A stretch of 64,000 nucleotides of DNA from contig NZ_JBDFMM010000001.1 in the NCBI RefSeq assembly GCF_047238265.1, positions 1,736,001-1,800,000 of the forward strand. Direction: 5' to 3'. How positions within the stretch are numbered: position 1 is the stretch's first letter; each line of letters opens with the position of its first letter. Shown here piece by piece: positions 41,133-50,100 of the stretch. Made by a program: the position numbers and the translations under genes. Below the pieces are notes generated by a model that saw only the letters and a list, made by a program, of their open reading frames with translations, was not told the origin of the DNA and searched no databases. Source of the DNA: Paenibacillus_F sp047238265. GTDB taxonomy: Bacteria > Bacillota > Bacilli > Paenibacillales > NBRC-103111.

Positions 41133-43151
41133 ATGGACAATAACCGTAAAACCTTTTATTTGACGACACCGATTTATTACCCCAGCGACAAGCTTCATAT
41201 CGGGCATGCCTACACGACGGTGGCGGGAGACGCCATGGCGCGCTACAAGCGGCTCCGTGGTTACGATGTCATGTATTTGACGGGTACGGACGAGCACGGC
41301 CAGAAAATCGAGCGCAAAGCGAAGGAAAAAGGGCTGACTCCTCAGGCATTCGTGGATGAAATCGTCGACGGCATCAAGTCTTTGTGGAGCCGGCTCGATA
41401 TTTCCTACGACGATTTTATCCGTACGACGGACCAGCGTCACAAAGATACCGTCCAGAAAATTTTCGACCGTTTGACTCAGCAGGGGGATATTTACCTGGA
41501 TACGTATGAAGGCTGGTACTGTACGCCGTGCGAATCCTTTTTCCTGGAAAATAAGCTGGTTGACGGCAAATGCCCGGACTGCGGCCGCCCCGTCGAATGG
41601 GTGAAGGAAGAAAGCTATTTCTTCCGGATGAGCAAATATGCCGACAGACTGCTTCAATATTACGAGGAAAATCCGGAGTTCATCCAGCCGGAATCCCGTA
41701 AGAACGAAATGATCAACAACTTCATTAAACCGGGCCTGGAGGATCTAGCCGTTTCGCGGACGACGTTCGACTGGGGCATTAAAGTGCCCGGCAATTCCAA
41801 GCATGTCATCTACGTCTGGATCGACGCGCTGACCAATTATATTACGGCTCTCGGCTACGGCAGCGAGGATCCGTCCAAGTATGAGCGCTACTGGCCGGCT
41901 GACGTCCATCTGGTGGGCAAGGAGATTGTCCGCTTCCACACGATCTACTGGCCGATCATGCTGATGGCGCTGGATCTGCCTCTGCCGAAAAAAGTGTTCG
42001 CGCACGGCTGGCTTCTCATGAAGGACGGCAAAATGTCGAAATCCAAAGGCAACGTCGTAGATCCGGTTACGCTCATCGACCATTTCGGCCTCGATGCGCT
42101 GCGTTACTACCTGCTTCGCGAAGTTCCTTTCGGTTCCGACGGTACTTTCACGCCCGAGGCGTTTGTCGAGCGGATCAATTACGATCTCGCCAACGACCTG
42201 GGCAATCTGCTCAACCGGACTCTGGCGATGCTGGGCAAATATTTCGACGGCGTCGTTCCGGACTTCCAGCCGGGAGCAACGGCTTTTGACAAGGAACTGA
42301 TCGCGACGGCGAAGGAAACGGTCGAGACCGTGGAAGCGCAGATGGAGAAGATGGAATTCTCTACCGCATTGTCGGCCATCTGGGCGCTTGTCAGACGCGC
42401 GAACAAATACATTGACGAAACGCAGCCGTGGGCTCTGGCCAAAGACGACGTGAACCACGGCACGCTCGGTTCCGTCATGTACGCCCTGTTCGAGGCGCAG
42501 CGCATCGTGAGCGTGCTTCTGCAGCCGTTCCTGACCCGCACGCCGGCGAAAATCTGGGAGCAGCTCGGCATCCAGGCCGGAACTCTTACCGCATGGGAGA
42601 GCGCCCACACGTTCGGTCTGCTGCCGCCCGGCACGAAAACGGCCAAAGGCGATCCGCTCTTCCCGCGCCTGGATATGGCGGAAGAGGTCGCCTTTATCGC
42701 GGCCGCAATGAAAGGCGGCCAGGCGCCGGCCGGGGAAGACACAGCCGAGCCTGCGTCCGCGGCAGCCGCGTCCGCTCCGGCGGAAGATACGCCGGCGGCT
42801 GAGGGCAAACCCGCGCCGGAAGCGAAGCCCGAAATCGGCATCGACGATTTCGCGAAGGTGGAGCTGCGCGTGGCGCAGGTCACGGCGGCGGAACCCGTCA
42901 AGGGCGCCGACAAGCTGCTGCAGCTCCAGCTGGACCTCGGCTACGAGCAGCGGCAGGTCGTTTCCGGCATTGCCAAGTATTACAAGCCGGAAGAGCTCGT
43001 CGGACGCAAGGTCATCTGCGTGACGAACCTGAAGCCGGTGAAGCTTCGCGGCGTGCAGTCGCAGGGGATGATCCTGGCGGCTTCCGAAGGCGACGGATTG
43101 ACGCTGGCGACCGTGCCGGATTCGATGCCGAACGGCGCAATCGTGAAATAA
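41133..43151 (+). CDS. metG: Methionyl-tRNA synthetase with C-terminal tRNA-binding domain
   Basis: A 672-residue class I synthetase. The HIGH motif lies in PSDKLHIGHAYTTV. The zinc cluster region is CTPCESFFLENKLVDGKCPDCG, and the KMSKS loop is DGKMSKSKGNVVDP. An Ala/Pro-rich linker (about residues 525-565) leads to an EMAP-II/Trbp111-like domain (FAKVELRVAQVTAAEPVKGA to the end) that aids dimerisation and tRNA binding. ATG 41133 is preferred, with AAGAGG nine bases upstream; the ATG at 41124 abuts the ribosome site. It is controlled by the T-box leader. Confidence 0.95.
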   Translation: MDNNRKTFYLTTPIYYPSDKLHIGHAYTTVAGDAMARYKRLRGYDVMYLTGTDEHGQKIERKAKEKGLTPQAFVDEIVDGIKSLWSRLDISYDDFIRTTDQRHKDTVQKIFDRLTQQGDIYLDTYEGWYCTPCESFFLENKLVDGKCPDCGRPVEWVKEESYFFRMSKYADRLLQYYEENPEFIQPESRKNEMINNFIKPGLEDLAVSRTTFDWGIKVPGNSKHVIYVWIDALTNYITALGYGSEDPSKYERYWPADVHLVGKEIVRFHTIYWPIMLMALDLPLPKKVFAHGWLLMKDGKMSKSKGNVVDPVTLIDHFGLDALRYYLLREVPFGSDGTFTPEAFVERINYDLANDLGNLLNRTLAMLGKYFDGVVPDFQPGATAFDKELIATAKETVETVEAQMEKMEFSTALSAIWALVRRANKYIDETQPWALAKDDVNHGTLGSVMYALFEAQRIVSVLLQPFLTRTPAKIWEQLGIQAGTLTAWESAHTFGLLPPGTKTAKGDPLFPRLDMAEEVAFIAAAMKGGQAPAGEDTAEPASAAAASAPAEDTPAAEGKPAPEAKPEIGIDDFAKVELRVAQVTAAEPVKGADKLLQLQLDLGYEQRQVVSGIAKYYKPEELVGRKVICVTNLKPVKLRGVQSQGMILAASEGDGLTLATVPDSMPNGAIVK

Positions 43152-43234
43152 ACACCCTAACCGACCCGGAAAAGCGCGGACAACTTTCGCGTTTTTCCGG
43201 GTTTTGACATGGGCGGGAGCAAATTTTTGTCTTT

Positions 43235-43255
43235 TAATCGTAATCTTTATGATTA
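43235..43255 (+). promoter_or_regulatory. Zur-type operator 1
   Basis: A 21-base imperfect palindrome matching the Bacillus Zur consensus AAATCGTAAT-N-ATTACGATTT at about 16 of 20 positions. It ends four bases before the -35 of the znuA promoter. Confidence 0.65.
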
Positions 43256-43258
43256 GTA

Positions 43259-43288
43259 TTGACAGGCGGCGGGTTGTCTCCGTATAAT
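43259..43288 (+). promoter_or_regulatory. Consensus SigA promoter of the znu operon
   Basis: TTGACA and TATAAT, both perfect hexamers, with an 18-base spacer. It is flanked on each side by a Zur-type operator, so strong expression under zinc starvation and tight repression otherwise are expected. Confidence 0.88.
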
Positions 43289-43296
43289 CAGCAAGT

Positions 43297-43317
43297 AAAT
43301 AAAAATAATTACGATTT
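43297..43317 (+). promoter_or_regulatory. Zur-type operator 2
   Basis: Matches the 21-base Zur consensus at about 17 of 20 positions, with the right arm ATTACGATTT exact. It covers the predicted transcription start region, about 47 bases before the ZnuA start. Confidence 0.75.
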
Positions 43318-43363
43318 ACACAGCATGATTATAATGGCGAGCTGCCGGGAGGAGTTATTTTCT

Positions 43364-44320
43364 ATGAAAAGAGGGCGTATACTTACAGGGTTGACACTGG
43401 CTATATCTCTGCTGCTGGCGGGCTGCGGAGGCGGCCAAAAGTCGGCGGTCGTGGAAGATAAAATCAACATCACGACGAGCTTTTACCCGCTTTACGATTT
43501 TGCGGTCAAGGTCGGGGGCGCCCATGTGAATGTTATCAATCTGGTACCCGCGGGCGTGGAACCTCATGACTGGACACCGAAAGGCCGGGACATCAAAAAT
43601 ATCGGGGATTCCCAGTTGTTCCTTTATCAAGGTGCGGGTTTTGAAGGCTGGGTGGACGATTTCCTCAAAAGCTTGAAGGACAGCAAAGTAAAACCCGTCG
43701 TGGCGAGCACGGGAGTCGAACTCCTTAAAGCCGGAGAAGAAGCCGACGGGCACGATCACGGCAAGGACGAGCATAATCACTCGGAAGAAGCGGGAAAAGA
43801 TACGGACCCTCACGCTTGGCTGAGTCCCAAAAACGCCAAAAAAATGTCCGAGAACATCAAAAACGCTCTCGTAGAGGCCGATCCGGCTCACAAAAGCGAC
43901 TATGAAGCAAACTATTCCGCATATGCGGCGAAACTGGATGCATTGGATAAGCAGTACAAGGACAGCCTTACCGGACTGCCGAAAAAAGAAATCGCCGTCT
44001 CCCATCAAGCTTTCGCTTATTTGTGCCATGACTACGGGCTGACCCAGATGGCCATCATGGGACTTTCCCCGGATGCCGAGCCGACTGCTCAAGATATGAA
44101 GAAAATGAGAGAGTACATCGCGGAGCACGGGATCAGATACATCTTCTTCGAAGAACTGGTTTCGGACAAACTGGCGAAAACGCTGGCCAAGGATGCGAAC
44201 GTCGAAACGCTTGTATTGAACCCGCTGGAAGGATTGACCGAAGAGCAGGTTAAGCAGGGCAAAGATTATATTTCCGTCATGGAAGAAAATTTGAAAAATT
44301 TGACGAAAGCTTTACAATAG
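43364..44320 (+). CDS. znuA: Zinc ABC transporter substrate-binding lipoprotein ZnuA
   Basis: A 318-residue lipoprotein: signal KRGRILTGLTLAISLLLAGC, with the lipobox Cys. Cluster A-1 metal-binding features are visible: VEPHDWTPKG, a His-rich loop with GHDHGKDEHNH, DTDPHAWLSPKN, and VSHQAFAYLCHDYGL. The terminal acidic ligand lies near the EELVSDKLA part. The His-rich loop points to zinc rather than manganese. ATG 43364 is nine bases after GGGAGGAG; an upstream in-frame extension would overlap the promoter. It is the first gene of the Zur-controlled operon with znuC and znuB. Confidence 0.92.
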   Translation: MKRGRILTGLTLAISLLLAGCGGGQKSAVVEDKINITTSFYPLYDFAVKVGGAHVNVINLVPAGVEPHDWTPKGRDIKNIGDSQLFLYQGAGFEGWVDDFLKSLKDSKVKPVVASTGVELLKAGEEADGHDHGKDEHNHSEEAGKDTDPHAWLSPKNAKKMSENIKNALVEADPAHKSDYEANYSAYAAKLDALDKQYKDSLTGLPKKEIAVSHQAFAYLCHDYGLTQMAIMGLSPDAEPTAQDMKKMREYIAEHGIRYIFFEELVSDKLAKTLAKDANVETLVLNPLEGLTEEQVKQGKDYISVMEENLKNLTKALQ

Positions 44321-44390
44321 AAGGGACTCAACATCGAAGTGAGTGACAGAAGCGAAAGCCGCCTGGCGGCGAAGGGAGCAGAAGAACGGA

Positions 44391-45164
44391 ATGGAAACGT
44401 GGAAACCGGACGGCTGCCATAACAAAATCGTGGAATTCAGCGGCATCTCCTTCTCCTACGGAAGCAAGCCGGTGATAACGGATTTAAATTTTGACGTGCT
44501 TGAAAGAGATTTCGTAGGTCTAATCGGTTCCAACGGAGCGGGTAAAACGACGCTTCTGCGGATGCTGGTCGGCCTGCATAAGCCTACGCAAGGCGATATC
44601 CGCTTGTTCGGACAGCCGATCCGGCAGTTCCGGGACTGGGAGCGTATCGGGTATGTACCGCAGAAGAATTCGCTGAATCCGCTTTTCCCGGCAACGGTCC
44701 GGGAGGTGGTCATGTCCGGGCTGTATACGAAAAAGAAACTGTACAAGCGCCTGACCAAAGAAGATATGCGCCGGTGTGACGATGCGATGGAAGCGATGCG
44801 CATCGAGGACTTGGCGAAACGCAGAATCGGGGAACTGTCGGGCGGACAGCAGCAGAGGGTGTTCCTTGCGCGCGCGATCGCCAACAACCCCGAGCTGCTC
44901 ATTCTGGATGAGCCGACGGTAGGGATTGATGCGGAAAGCCAGGCGGTATTCTTTAACATGATCCGCCATATGCACCAGCATCATCACATGACCTTTATCA
45001 TGGTGTCTCATGACCGGGAAATGATGAGGTCGTATCTCGGTTCGGAGCCGCAGACGCAGAGCGGCGGACTGAAGTTTTTCGTGAAGCACACGCATGAACC
45101 CGAGAATTGCGCAGAGACCGATCTGACGCATTCTACGGTGAAAGAGCTTCAAACAAGTCAATGA
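44391..45164 (+). CDS. znuC: Zinc ABC transporter ATP-binding protein ZnuC
   Basis: A 257-residue ABC ATPase with Walker A GSNGAGKTTLL, Q-loop YVPQKNSLNP, signature LSGGQQQRVFLARA, Walker B LLILDEPTVGID and switch His in FIMVSHDREMM. The Cys- and His-bearing C-terminal tail (FFVKHTHEPENCAETD) is often seen in zinc transporters and may sense the metal. ATG 44391 is chosen; an upstream in-frame GTG at 44343 would add 16 residues. It sits between the genes for the binding protein and the permease. Confidence 0.92.
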   Translation: METWKPDGCHNKIVEFSGISFSYGSKPVITDLNFDVLERDFVGLIGSNGAGKTTLLRMLVGLHKPTQGDIRLFGQPIRQFRDWERIGYVPQKNSLNPLFPATVREVVMSGLYTKKKLYKRLTKEDMRRCDDAMEAMRIEDLAKRRIGELSGGQQQRVFLARAIANNPELLILDEPTVGIDAESQAVFFNMIRHMHQHHHMTFIMVSHDREMMRSYLGSEPQTQSGGLKFFVKHTHEPENCAETDLTHSTVKELQTSQ

Positions 45165-45229
45165 AGGCAAGAGGCTGGCAGGGCTTGTTGATAGTTGGAT
45201 TAAGAGGAAGTAAGTAAGGGGCGAGCAGC

Positions 45230-46033
45230 TTGGACATTTTTACGGAACCGTTTTTTGTAAGAGCACTTATCGGTGGCATCCTCATCGGGCTGACCGCCCC
45301 GTTGATGGGTGTTTTTCTGGTGCTGCGGAGACTTTCGATGATCGGCGATACTCTTGCGCATGTATCCATCGCGGGTGTGGCGCTCGGATTTCTTCTCGGC
45401 GTATATCCGATCGGCATGGGGCTGCTTTTTGCGCTTCTGGCATCGTTTGCGATCGAGAAACTCCGCAAGGCGTACAAAACGTACGCGGAGCTGTCCATCG
45501 CCATCATCATGTCCGGCGGGGTGGCTCTGGCAACGCTGTTGTTTACGCTGGGCAAAGGATATAATATTAATGTGATGAGCTATTTCTTCGGCAGTATCTA
45601 CACACTCGATTCCAGCGACCTGTGGGTCGTTTTCGGCGTGTGTATTCTTGTGCTCGCCGTCGTTGCTCTCCATTTCAAAGAATTGTTCCTCATGTTCTTC
45701 GATGAGGAAGCGGCGGGAGTAAGCGGACTGCCGCTGAAAGTGTACAACATCATGATCACGATGCTGACGGCGCTGGTTATCTCCGTATCGATCAAGATCG
45801 TGGGAGCGCTTCTCGTATCCGCTCTGCTTACGATCCCGGTCGCCTGCAGCCTTCTTGCGGCGAAGAGCTTCCGGCATTCGGTCGTACTGTCGGTCCTCAT
45901 CTCGGAGATCGGTGTCGTTGCGGGACTGGCCTTGGCGGCGTGGTACGATTTTGCGCCCGGAGCGACCATCGTTCTTTCCCTGATCGTCGTCCTCATCGTT
46001 CAGCTGGTTTGGAAAACGGTCCGCCGCGCTTAA
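45230..46033 (+). CDS. znuB: Zinc ABC transporter permease ZnuB
   Basis: A 267-residue integral membrane protein of the metal-ABC (ABC-3) permease family with about eight helices. The start RALIGGILIGLTAPLMGVFL and the family stretch RRLSMIGDTLAHVSIAGVALG are diagnostic. The coupling region includes GVSGLPLKVYNIM, and the C-terminal helices contain GALLVSALLTIPVACSLLAA. It starts at TTG 45230, eight bases after AAGGGG. It completes the high-affinity zinc uptake system. Confidence 0.93.
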   Translation: MDIFTEPFFVRALIGGILIGLTAPLMGVFLVLRRLSMIGDTLAHVSIAGVALGFLLGVYPIGMGLLFALLASFAIEKLRKAYKTYAELSIAIIMSGGVALATLLFTLGKGYNINVMSYFFGSIYTLDSSDLWVVFGVCILVLAVVALHFKELFLMFFDEEAAGVSGLPLKVYNIMITMLTALVISVSIKIVGALLVSALLTIPVACSLLAAKSFRHSVVLSVLISEIGVVAGLALAAWYDFAPGATIVLSLIVVLIVQLVWKTVRRA

Positions 46034-46066
46034 ACCGGCGGGCGGAAGCAGGAGGAATGCTTACAC

Positions 46067-46780
46067 ATGCAGCATGTTAATGTTTGGCTCGCATTCTGGG
46101 CCGGGTTCGCTTCGTTTATTTCGCCGTGCTGCCTGCCGCTCTATCCTTCTTATTTGTCTTACATCACCGGAATTTCGGTCAGTGAGCTTAAGTCGGGGCA
46201 GACGAAAGGCGCGGCAAGATTTCAGACGATGGCTCATACGCTTGCATTCATTCTCGGATTTTCAATCATTTTTTACAGTCTGGGTCTCGCGGCCAGCTCC
46301 GTTTCGGAGTTTTTTGTAACGAACCGCGATCTTCTCAGGCAAATTGCGGCTCTGCTCATCCTGGTGATGGGGTTGTTCCTTCTCGGCATTTTCCAGCCTA
46401 AATGGATGATGAGAGAGCGCAAGCTCCAGCTAAAATGGAAACCTGCGGGCTACCTCGGTTCGGTCCTGATCGGAATCGGTTTCGCCGCCGGCTGGTCGCC
46501 GTGCATCGGTCCGATATTGTCATCCATGCTCGTCATGGCTGCCGCAGAGCCGGATTCGTGGCTGCCGCTGATCAGCGCTTATTCGCTCGGATTCGCGATT
46601 CCGTTTTTCGTTTTATCCTTTTTTATCGGGTCCACCAAATGGATTTTGCGCTACTCCGCCACTATTATGAAAATAGGGGGAGGCGTCATGATTGTTTTCG
46701 CCATTTTACTGTACACCAATCAGATGTACAAAATTACAATCTGGCTGAACAACATAACGCCCCAATGGCTGCAATTTTGA
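46067..46780 (+). CDS. ccdA: Cytochrome c biogenesis protein CcdA
   Basis: A 237-residue six-helix membrane protein that carries electrons from cytoplasmic thioredoxin to extracellular thiol oxidoreductases. The two functional Cys regions are FISPCCLPLYPSYLSYITG in helix 1 and GIGFAAGWSPCIGPIL in helix 4. In Bacillus it supports cytochrome c maturation and spore cortex formation. GGAGGAATG precedes the ATG. It lies 33 bases after znuB and could be read from the same transcript. Confidence 0.93.
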   Translation: MQHVNVWLAFWAGFASFISPCCLPLYPSYLSYITGISVSELKSGQTKGAARFQTMAHTLAFILGFSIIFYSLGLAASSVSEFFVTNRDLLRQIAALLILVMGLFLLGIFQPKWMMRERKLQLKWKPAGYLGSVLIGIGFAAGWSPCIGPILSSMLVMAAAEPDSWLPLISAYSLGFAIPFFVLSFFIGSTKWILRYSATIMKIGGGVMIVFAILLYTNQMYKITIWLNNITPQWLQF

Positions 46781-46812
46781 CCCTCTGACGGAAAAGCGGA
46801 AGATCGGGAGGA

Positions 46813-47871
46813 TCAGGTGAAATATTCGATTTTGGCGTTCGGGAATTTCTCGAAAATCCGCTCCGTTATAAACTCGCGCAGAGCGGTCGCCTGCTCGTCG
46901 GGATATACATACTTGCCGCGGCCGTAGCGGCCCCATTTATACTTGCGTTTGGCCTCGTCCATTTCCAGCTTGGACTTGGGATATCGGCGTTCGATCACAT
47001 TTTTTGCCGTCTTCGTGAAACGGTGCTGGATAAGCTCGAACGTCAAGTCGTCGAGCGCCTCGGGCGGCAGGGCATTATGGAGCTTGACGATCAGCTCCTC
47101 GTAGCCTTTTTCCCAGCCGTCGTGCCAAATAATCGGGGCAATGATAAAACCGAGCGGGTACCCCGCGCGGGCCACCTTGCCAGCCGCTTCGATGCGTTCA
47201 TGAAACGCCGAGGTGGCCGGCTCGAAGTTTTTAATGACATAGTCGGCGTTTACACTGAACCGGAACCGGGTATGCTTGTTATGCTTCGCATCGAGCAGAG
47301 GCTCGACATGGTGGTACTTCGTAACGAACCGAAGCCGGCCGAGCGGTTCGTTCGCCATGAATTCGATATACTCTTTCAGCGAGCCGGTTATATGCTCAAG
47401 GCCGACGGGATCGGAGGTACAGGCCGCTTCGAACCGCGTAATTTCGGGGGCTCTTTCTTCGATATACTGTTTGGCGGCTTTAAGTATGTCGTCGGTATTG
47501 ACGTATACCCGTACATAAGGTTTATTGCCGAGGGTCGTTTGCAGATAGCAGTAGTGACAGTGTCCCATACAGCCTGTTGCAATCGGGATGGCATATTCGG
47601 CCGACGGTTTGGACGTATCGAACTTCAGCGTTTTCCGGATTCCCACCACAAGCGTACGCTTCGAGATCCGGTACTTTTCCAGCTCGGTTTCTCCGGGCAG
47701 ATTTGTAATCCGGTTGTGGGAAGTCGTCATGTGGATGGGCAGCCCTATGCTTTGGGCCCACTCCAGGATGCGTTTGCCCTTGGGATACAGCAGGGCATCC
47801 GGTTCGAAATAGACGAGCTCGGGCACGAACAACGCGGTGCTTCGGGTGCGGGTCATCTGCTCAGTAGCCAT
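46813..47871 (-). CDS. splB: Spore photoproduct lyase
   Basis: A 352-residue radical-SAM enzyme that repairs 5-thyminyl-5,6-dihydrothymine in germinating spores. The iron-sulfur motif is IATGCMGHCHYCYLQTTLG. The catalytic H-donor Cys context is FEAACTSDPVGLEH, and the C-terminus carries KWGRYGRGKYVYP. Length and motifs fit the B. subtilis enzyme. AAAGGAG lies six bases before the ATG. It is divergent from mntR. No convincing SigG promoter was found, although CAGACTA about 50 bases upstream is close to the SigG -10. Confidence 0.95.
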   Translation of the reverse strand: MATEQMTRTRSTALFVPELVYFEPDALLYPKGKRILEWAQSIGLPIHMTTSHNRITNLPGETELEKYRISKRTLVVGIRKTLKFDTSKPSAEYAIPIATGCMGHCHYCYLQTTLGNKPYVRVYVNTDDILKAAKQYIEERAPEITRFEAACTSDPVGLEHITGSLKEYIEFMANEPLGRLRFVTKYHHVEPLLDAKHNKHTRFRFSVNADYVIKNFEPATSAFHERIEAAGKVARAGYPLGFIIAPIIWHDGWEKGYEELIVKLHNALPPEALDDLTFELIQHRFTKTAKNVIERRYPKSKLEMDEAKRKYKWGRYGRGKYVYPDEQATALREFITERIFEKFPNAKIEYFT

Positions 47872-48077
47872 GGCGTGCTCCTTTAAGACGGGAAGTAACG
47901 GAACAGTCCTTCCGTTCGGCTATAGTCTGCTCCTGACAAAGGGCCTGTAACCGTGGGAAAAGTTCGCGGAAATGGCGGAGGCCCCTTCCGTTAACTTGCT
48001 TTATTAGTTAATAAACGGTATTATACTAAAGCAAATAAGGTAGCAACTAATTTTAGCAAAAGCAGGGGGAACTCGGG

Positions 48078-48512
48078 ATGGCGACGCCCAGTATGGAAGA
48101 TTATTTGGAACGGATCTACAAACTGATCGACGAGAAAGGCTACGCCCGTGTGTCCGACATTGCCGAAGGCCTTGAAGTGCATCCTTCTTCCGTGACGAAA
48201 ATGATCCAGAAACTGGATAAAGATAAATATCTCGTATATGAGAAATACCGCGGACTCGTTCTGACTTCAAAAGGCAAAAAAATGGGCAAGCGGCTGGTGG
48301 ACAGACATGCCTTGCTGGAACAATTTTTAACCGTTATCGGTGTCCAGGAAGAGAATATTTACCGCGATGTGGAAGGAATCGAGCATCATCTGAGCTGGGA
48401 TTCCATTACCTGCATTGAAACACTGATTGAATATTTGAACCGGGATCCGGCCAGATTGGAAGATCTCCGCAGCATAAGGACAGAGCTGGACAACGGCTCG
48501 GACTCCGAATAA
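48078..48512 (+). CDS. mntR: Manganese-responsive regulator MntR
   Basis: A 144-residue DtxR-family repressor. All six manganese ligands of B. subtilis MntR occur at the same numbers: Asp8, Glu11, His77, Glu99, Glu102 and His103. The winged helix contains GLEVHPSSVTKMIQKLDKD. It represses manganese uptake when Mn(II) is sufficient. AGCAGGGGGAAC precedes the ATG. The order mntR, patatin-like, YqhP-like, YqhQ, YqhR matches B. subtilis mntR-yqhO-yqhP-yqhQ-yqhR. Confidence 0.95.
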   Translation: MATPSMEDYLERIYKLIDEKGYARVSDIAEGLEVHPSSVTKMIQKLDKDKYLVYEKYRGLVLTSKGKKMGKRLVDRHALLEQFLTVIGVQEENIYRDVEGIEHHLSWDSITCIETLIEYLNRDPARLEDLRSIRTELDNGSDSE

Positions 48513-48518
48513 GACCTG

Positions 48519-48553
48519 AACGTTTGCCTAACTATGACGGCGGACGTTTTTTT
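48519..48553 (+). terminator. Terminator of mntR
   Basis: AACGTTTGCC pairs with GGCGGACGTT (two wobbles) around a ten-base loop, followed by seven T. Confidence 0.85.
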
Positions 48554-48631
48554 GTTTTATGATACAAAATTCGCGTCTAGGAACGTCCGCTGCCGCATAC
48601 ATACCTAGGGAAGGTGTGCGGAGGTGGCGGA

Positions 48632-49597
48632 ATGAAAATAAACGCGGTATTCGAAGGCGGCGGAGTCAAAGGAATCGCTCTGGCAGGGGCTGTCAGCTCC
48701 GCGATGGATAACGGATTCGAGTTTCACGACGTAGCGGGAACCTCGTCCGGTTCCATTGTGGCGGCTTTTCTCGCGGCGGGGTACACGGGGGAAGAAATCA
48801 AGCGGCTCATTATTGAAACACCGTTTCACAAATTTTTAAAGCGCTCTCCCATATTCGATACGGGAATTGTAGGTTCGGCCGCCAGGCTGATTTGGAAAAA
48901 AGGGCTCTATTCCGGTGACGCCCTGGAAGATTGGGTCAGCCATAAGCTGGAGGTCAAAGGGATCCGGAAATTCGGCGACCTGCGCAAAAACCAGCTGCGG
49001 ATCGTGGCTTCGGATATTTCACAGGGCAAGCTGCTCGTTTTTCCCGATGACGTCGCCCAGTACGGGATCGATCCCGGCCGATTTTCCATTGCCCGCGCCG
49101 TCCGGATGAGTTCTTCGATTCCGTATTTTTTCGACCCCGTGAAAATCCGGAAACCCGCGCGGCAGACCCGGCACGACGAGCCGTTCCGCAACCAGTTTGT
49201 ATACATTGTGGACGGAGCCATTCTAAGCAACTTCCCCCTGTGGCTTTTCGACGAGCCGGAACAGCAGCCGAGCCGCATACCGACTCTCGGTTTTTCCCTG
49301 GTCGGCAAGATTCCGAAGCATATTCATAAAATCAACGGGATTATTTCCATGTTCCAGGCGTTGTTTACGACGATGATGGACGCCCACGATACCCGGTATA
49401 TCGAAGAAAATAATTATTTTCGGACGATCAAAATACCCGCGCTTAACGTGAATTCGACCCAGTTCAATCTGACCCTGGAAGACAGCGAAAACCTGTATGA
49501 AGCGGGATACCGGGCTTCCGACGACTATTTCCGCAAGTGGTCCATGCATCTGTATGAGTCCGCTTATGAAAAATATGTTCTCCGCAAGCCGGTATGA
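48632..49597 (+). CDS. Patatin-like phospholipase family protein (YqhO-like)
   Basis: A 321-residue serine hydrolase. The oxyanion motif FEGGGVKGIALAGAV, nucleophile motif GTSSGSIVAAFLAAGY (Gly-Thr-Ser-Ser-Gly) and the dyad Asp in YIVDGAILSNFPLWLF are all present. It probably deacylates membrane lipids in the cytoplasm. ATG 48632 has GGAGGT six bases upstream; the ATG at 48614 precedes that site and is rejected. Position matches yqhO of B. subtilis. Confidence 0.9.
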   Translation: MKINAVFEGGGVKGIALAGAVSSAMDNGFEFHDVAGTSSGSIVAAFLAAGYTGEEIKRLIIETPFHKFLKRSPIFDTGIVGSAARLIWKKGLYSGDALEDWVSHKLEVKGIRKFGDLRKNQLRIVASDISQGKLLVFPDDVAQYGIDPGRFSIARAVRMSSSIPYFFDPVKIRKPARQTRHDEPFRNQFVYIVDGAILSNFPLWLFDEPEQQPSRIPTLGFSLVGKIPKHIHKINGIISMFQALFTTMMDAHDTRYIEENNYFRTIKIPALNVNSTQFNLTLEDSENLYEAGYRASDDYFRKWSMHLYESAYEKYVLRKPV

Positions 49598-49770
49598 GGA
49601 GAGGGATAAGGGCAGCGGCGCAGCTATATGCTCGGCCTCCCTGTACCGCTGCTTGTACGCTTGCTTGTACGGCTGCCTGTGCGGAGCACGACGAATGAGC
49701 CTGTAACCGGCGCCGGCATAGTCTGCCAACAGTAAATCCGCCGGGAACGGCAGCCTATCCGGCCAACAAC

Positions 49771-49800
49771 AAAAAGCGGACCTGAAAAGGTCCGCTTTTT
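49771..49800. terminator. Bidirectional terminator
   Basis: AAAAAGCGGACC pairs perfectly with GGTCCGCTTTTT around a six-base loop. It serves the patatin-like gene (plus) and the small membrane-protein gene (minus). The preceding 170 bases contain three diverged copies of a GCTTGTACG-like repeat (49640-49685). Confidence 0.9.
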
Positions 49801-49812
49801 GTTTCCATTTTC

Positions 49813-50100
49813 TCAGTGGTATCTCGGCGGGTCCTCGGGAGGGTCGGAAGGCTTGCTGCCTTCAATGACCCGGAACTTGGCTTTCCGCCTCCGCTCCGAT
49901 GCCGAGAGCCGGTCCGGCTTACGGTTTGCGGAGCGGGTTTTGTAAGAGGTGCCCTGCCCCTTCCGTGGAGCCATCTTGTACAGGACGAAAATCAGGCCGA
50001 GTACGAGGATGGGAATGAGAAACTGGTTTAAGCTGTAGGCGAGTCCGATCAGAGCGAGCGCCGCGATGACGACGGTAGCGGCCGACCAGCGGCGGTTCAT
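49813..50100 (-). CDS. Small membrane protein of unknown function (YqhP position)
   Basis: A 95-residue protein with two hydrophobic segments at the N-terminus (SAATVVIAALALIGLAYSL, then PILVLGLIFVLYKM) and a highly basic cytoplasmic tail rich in Arg, Lys, Ser and Pro, ending in PPEDPPRYH. It overlaps the end of the YqhQ gene by four bases (ATGA), so it is co-translated with it. I do not recognise a functional family; the place in the operon corresponds to B. subtilis yqhP. Confidence 0.75.
   Translation of the reverse strand: MNRRWSAATVVIAALALIGLAYSLNQFLIPILVLGLIFVLYKMAPRKGQGTSYKTRSANRKPDRLSASERRRKAKFRVIEGSKPSDPPEDPPRYH

Noticed and set aside
49640..49685. CRISPR-like short repeats
   Set aside because: Three diverged nine-base repeats without spacers of regular length; no repeat-spacer array or cas gene exists in the window.
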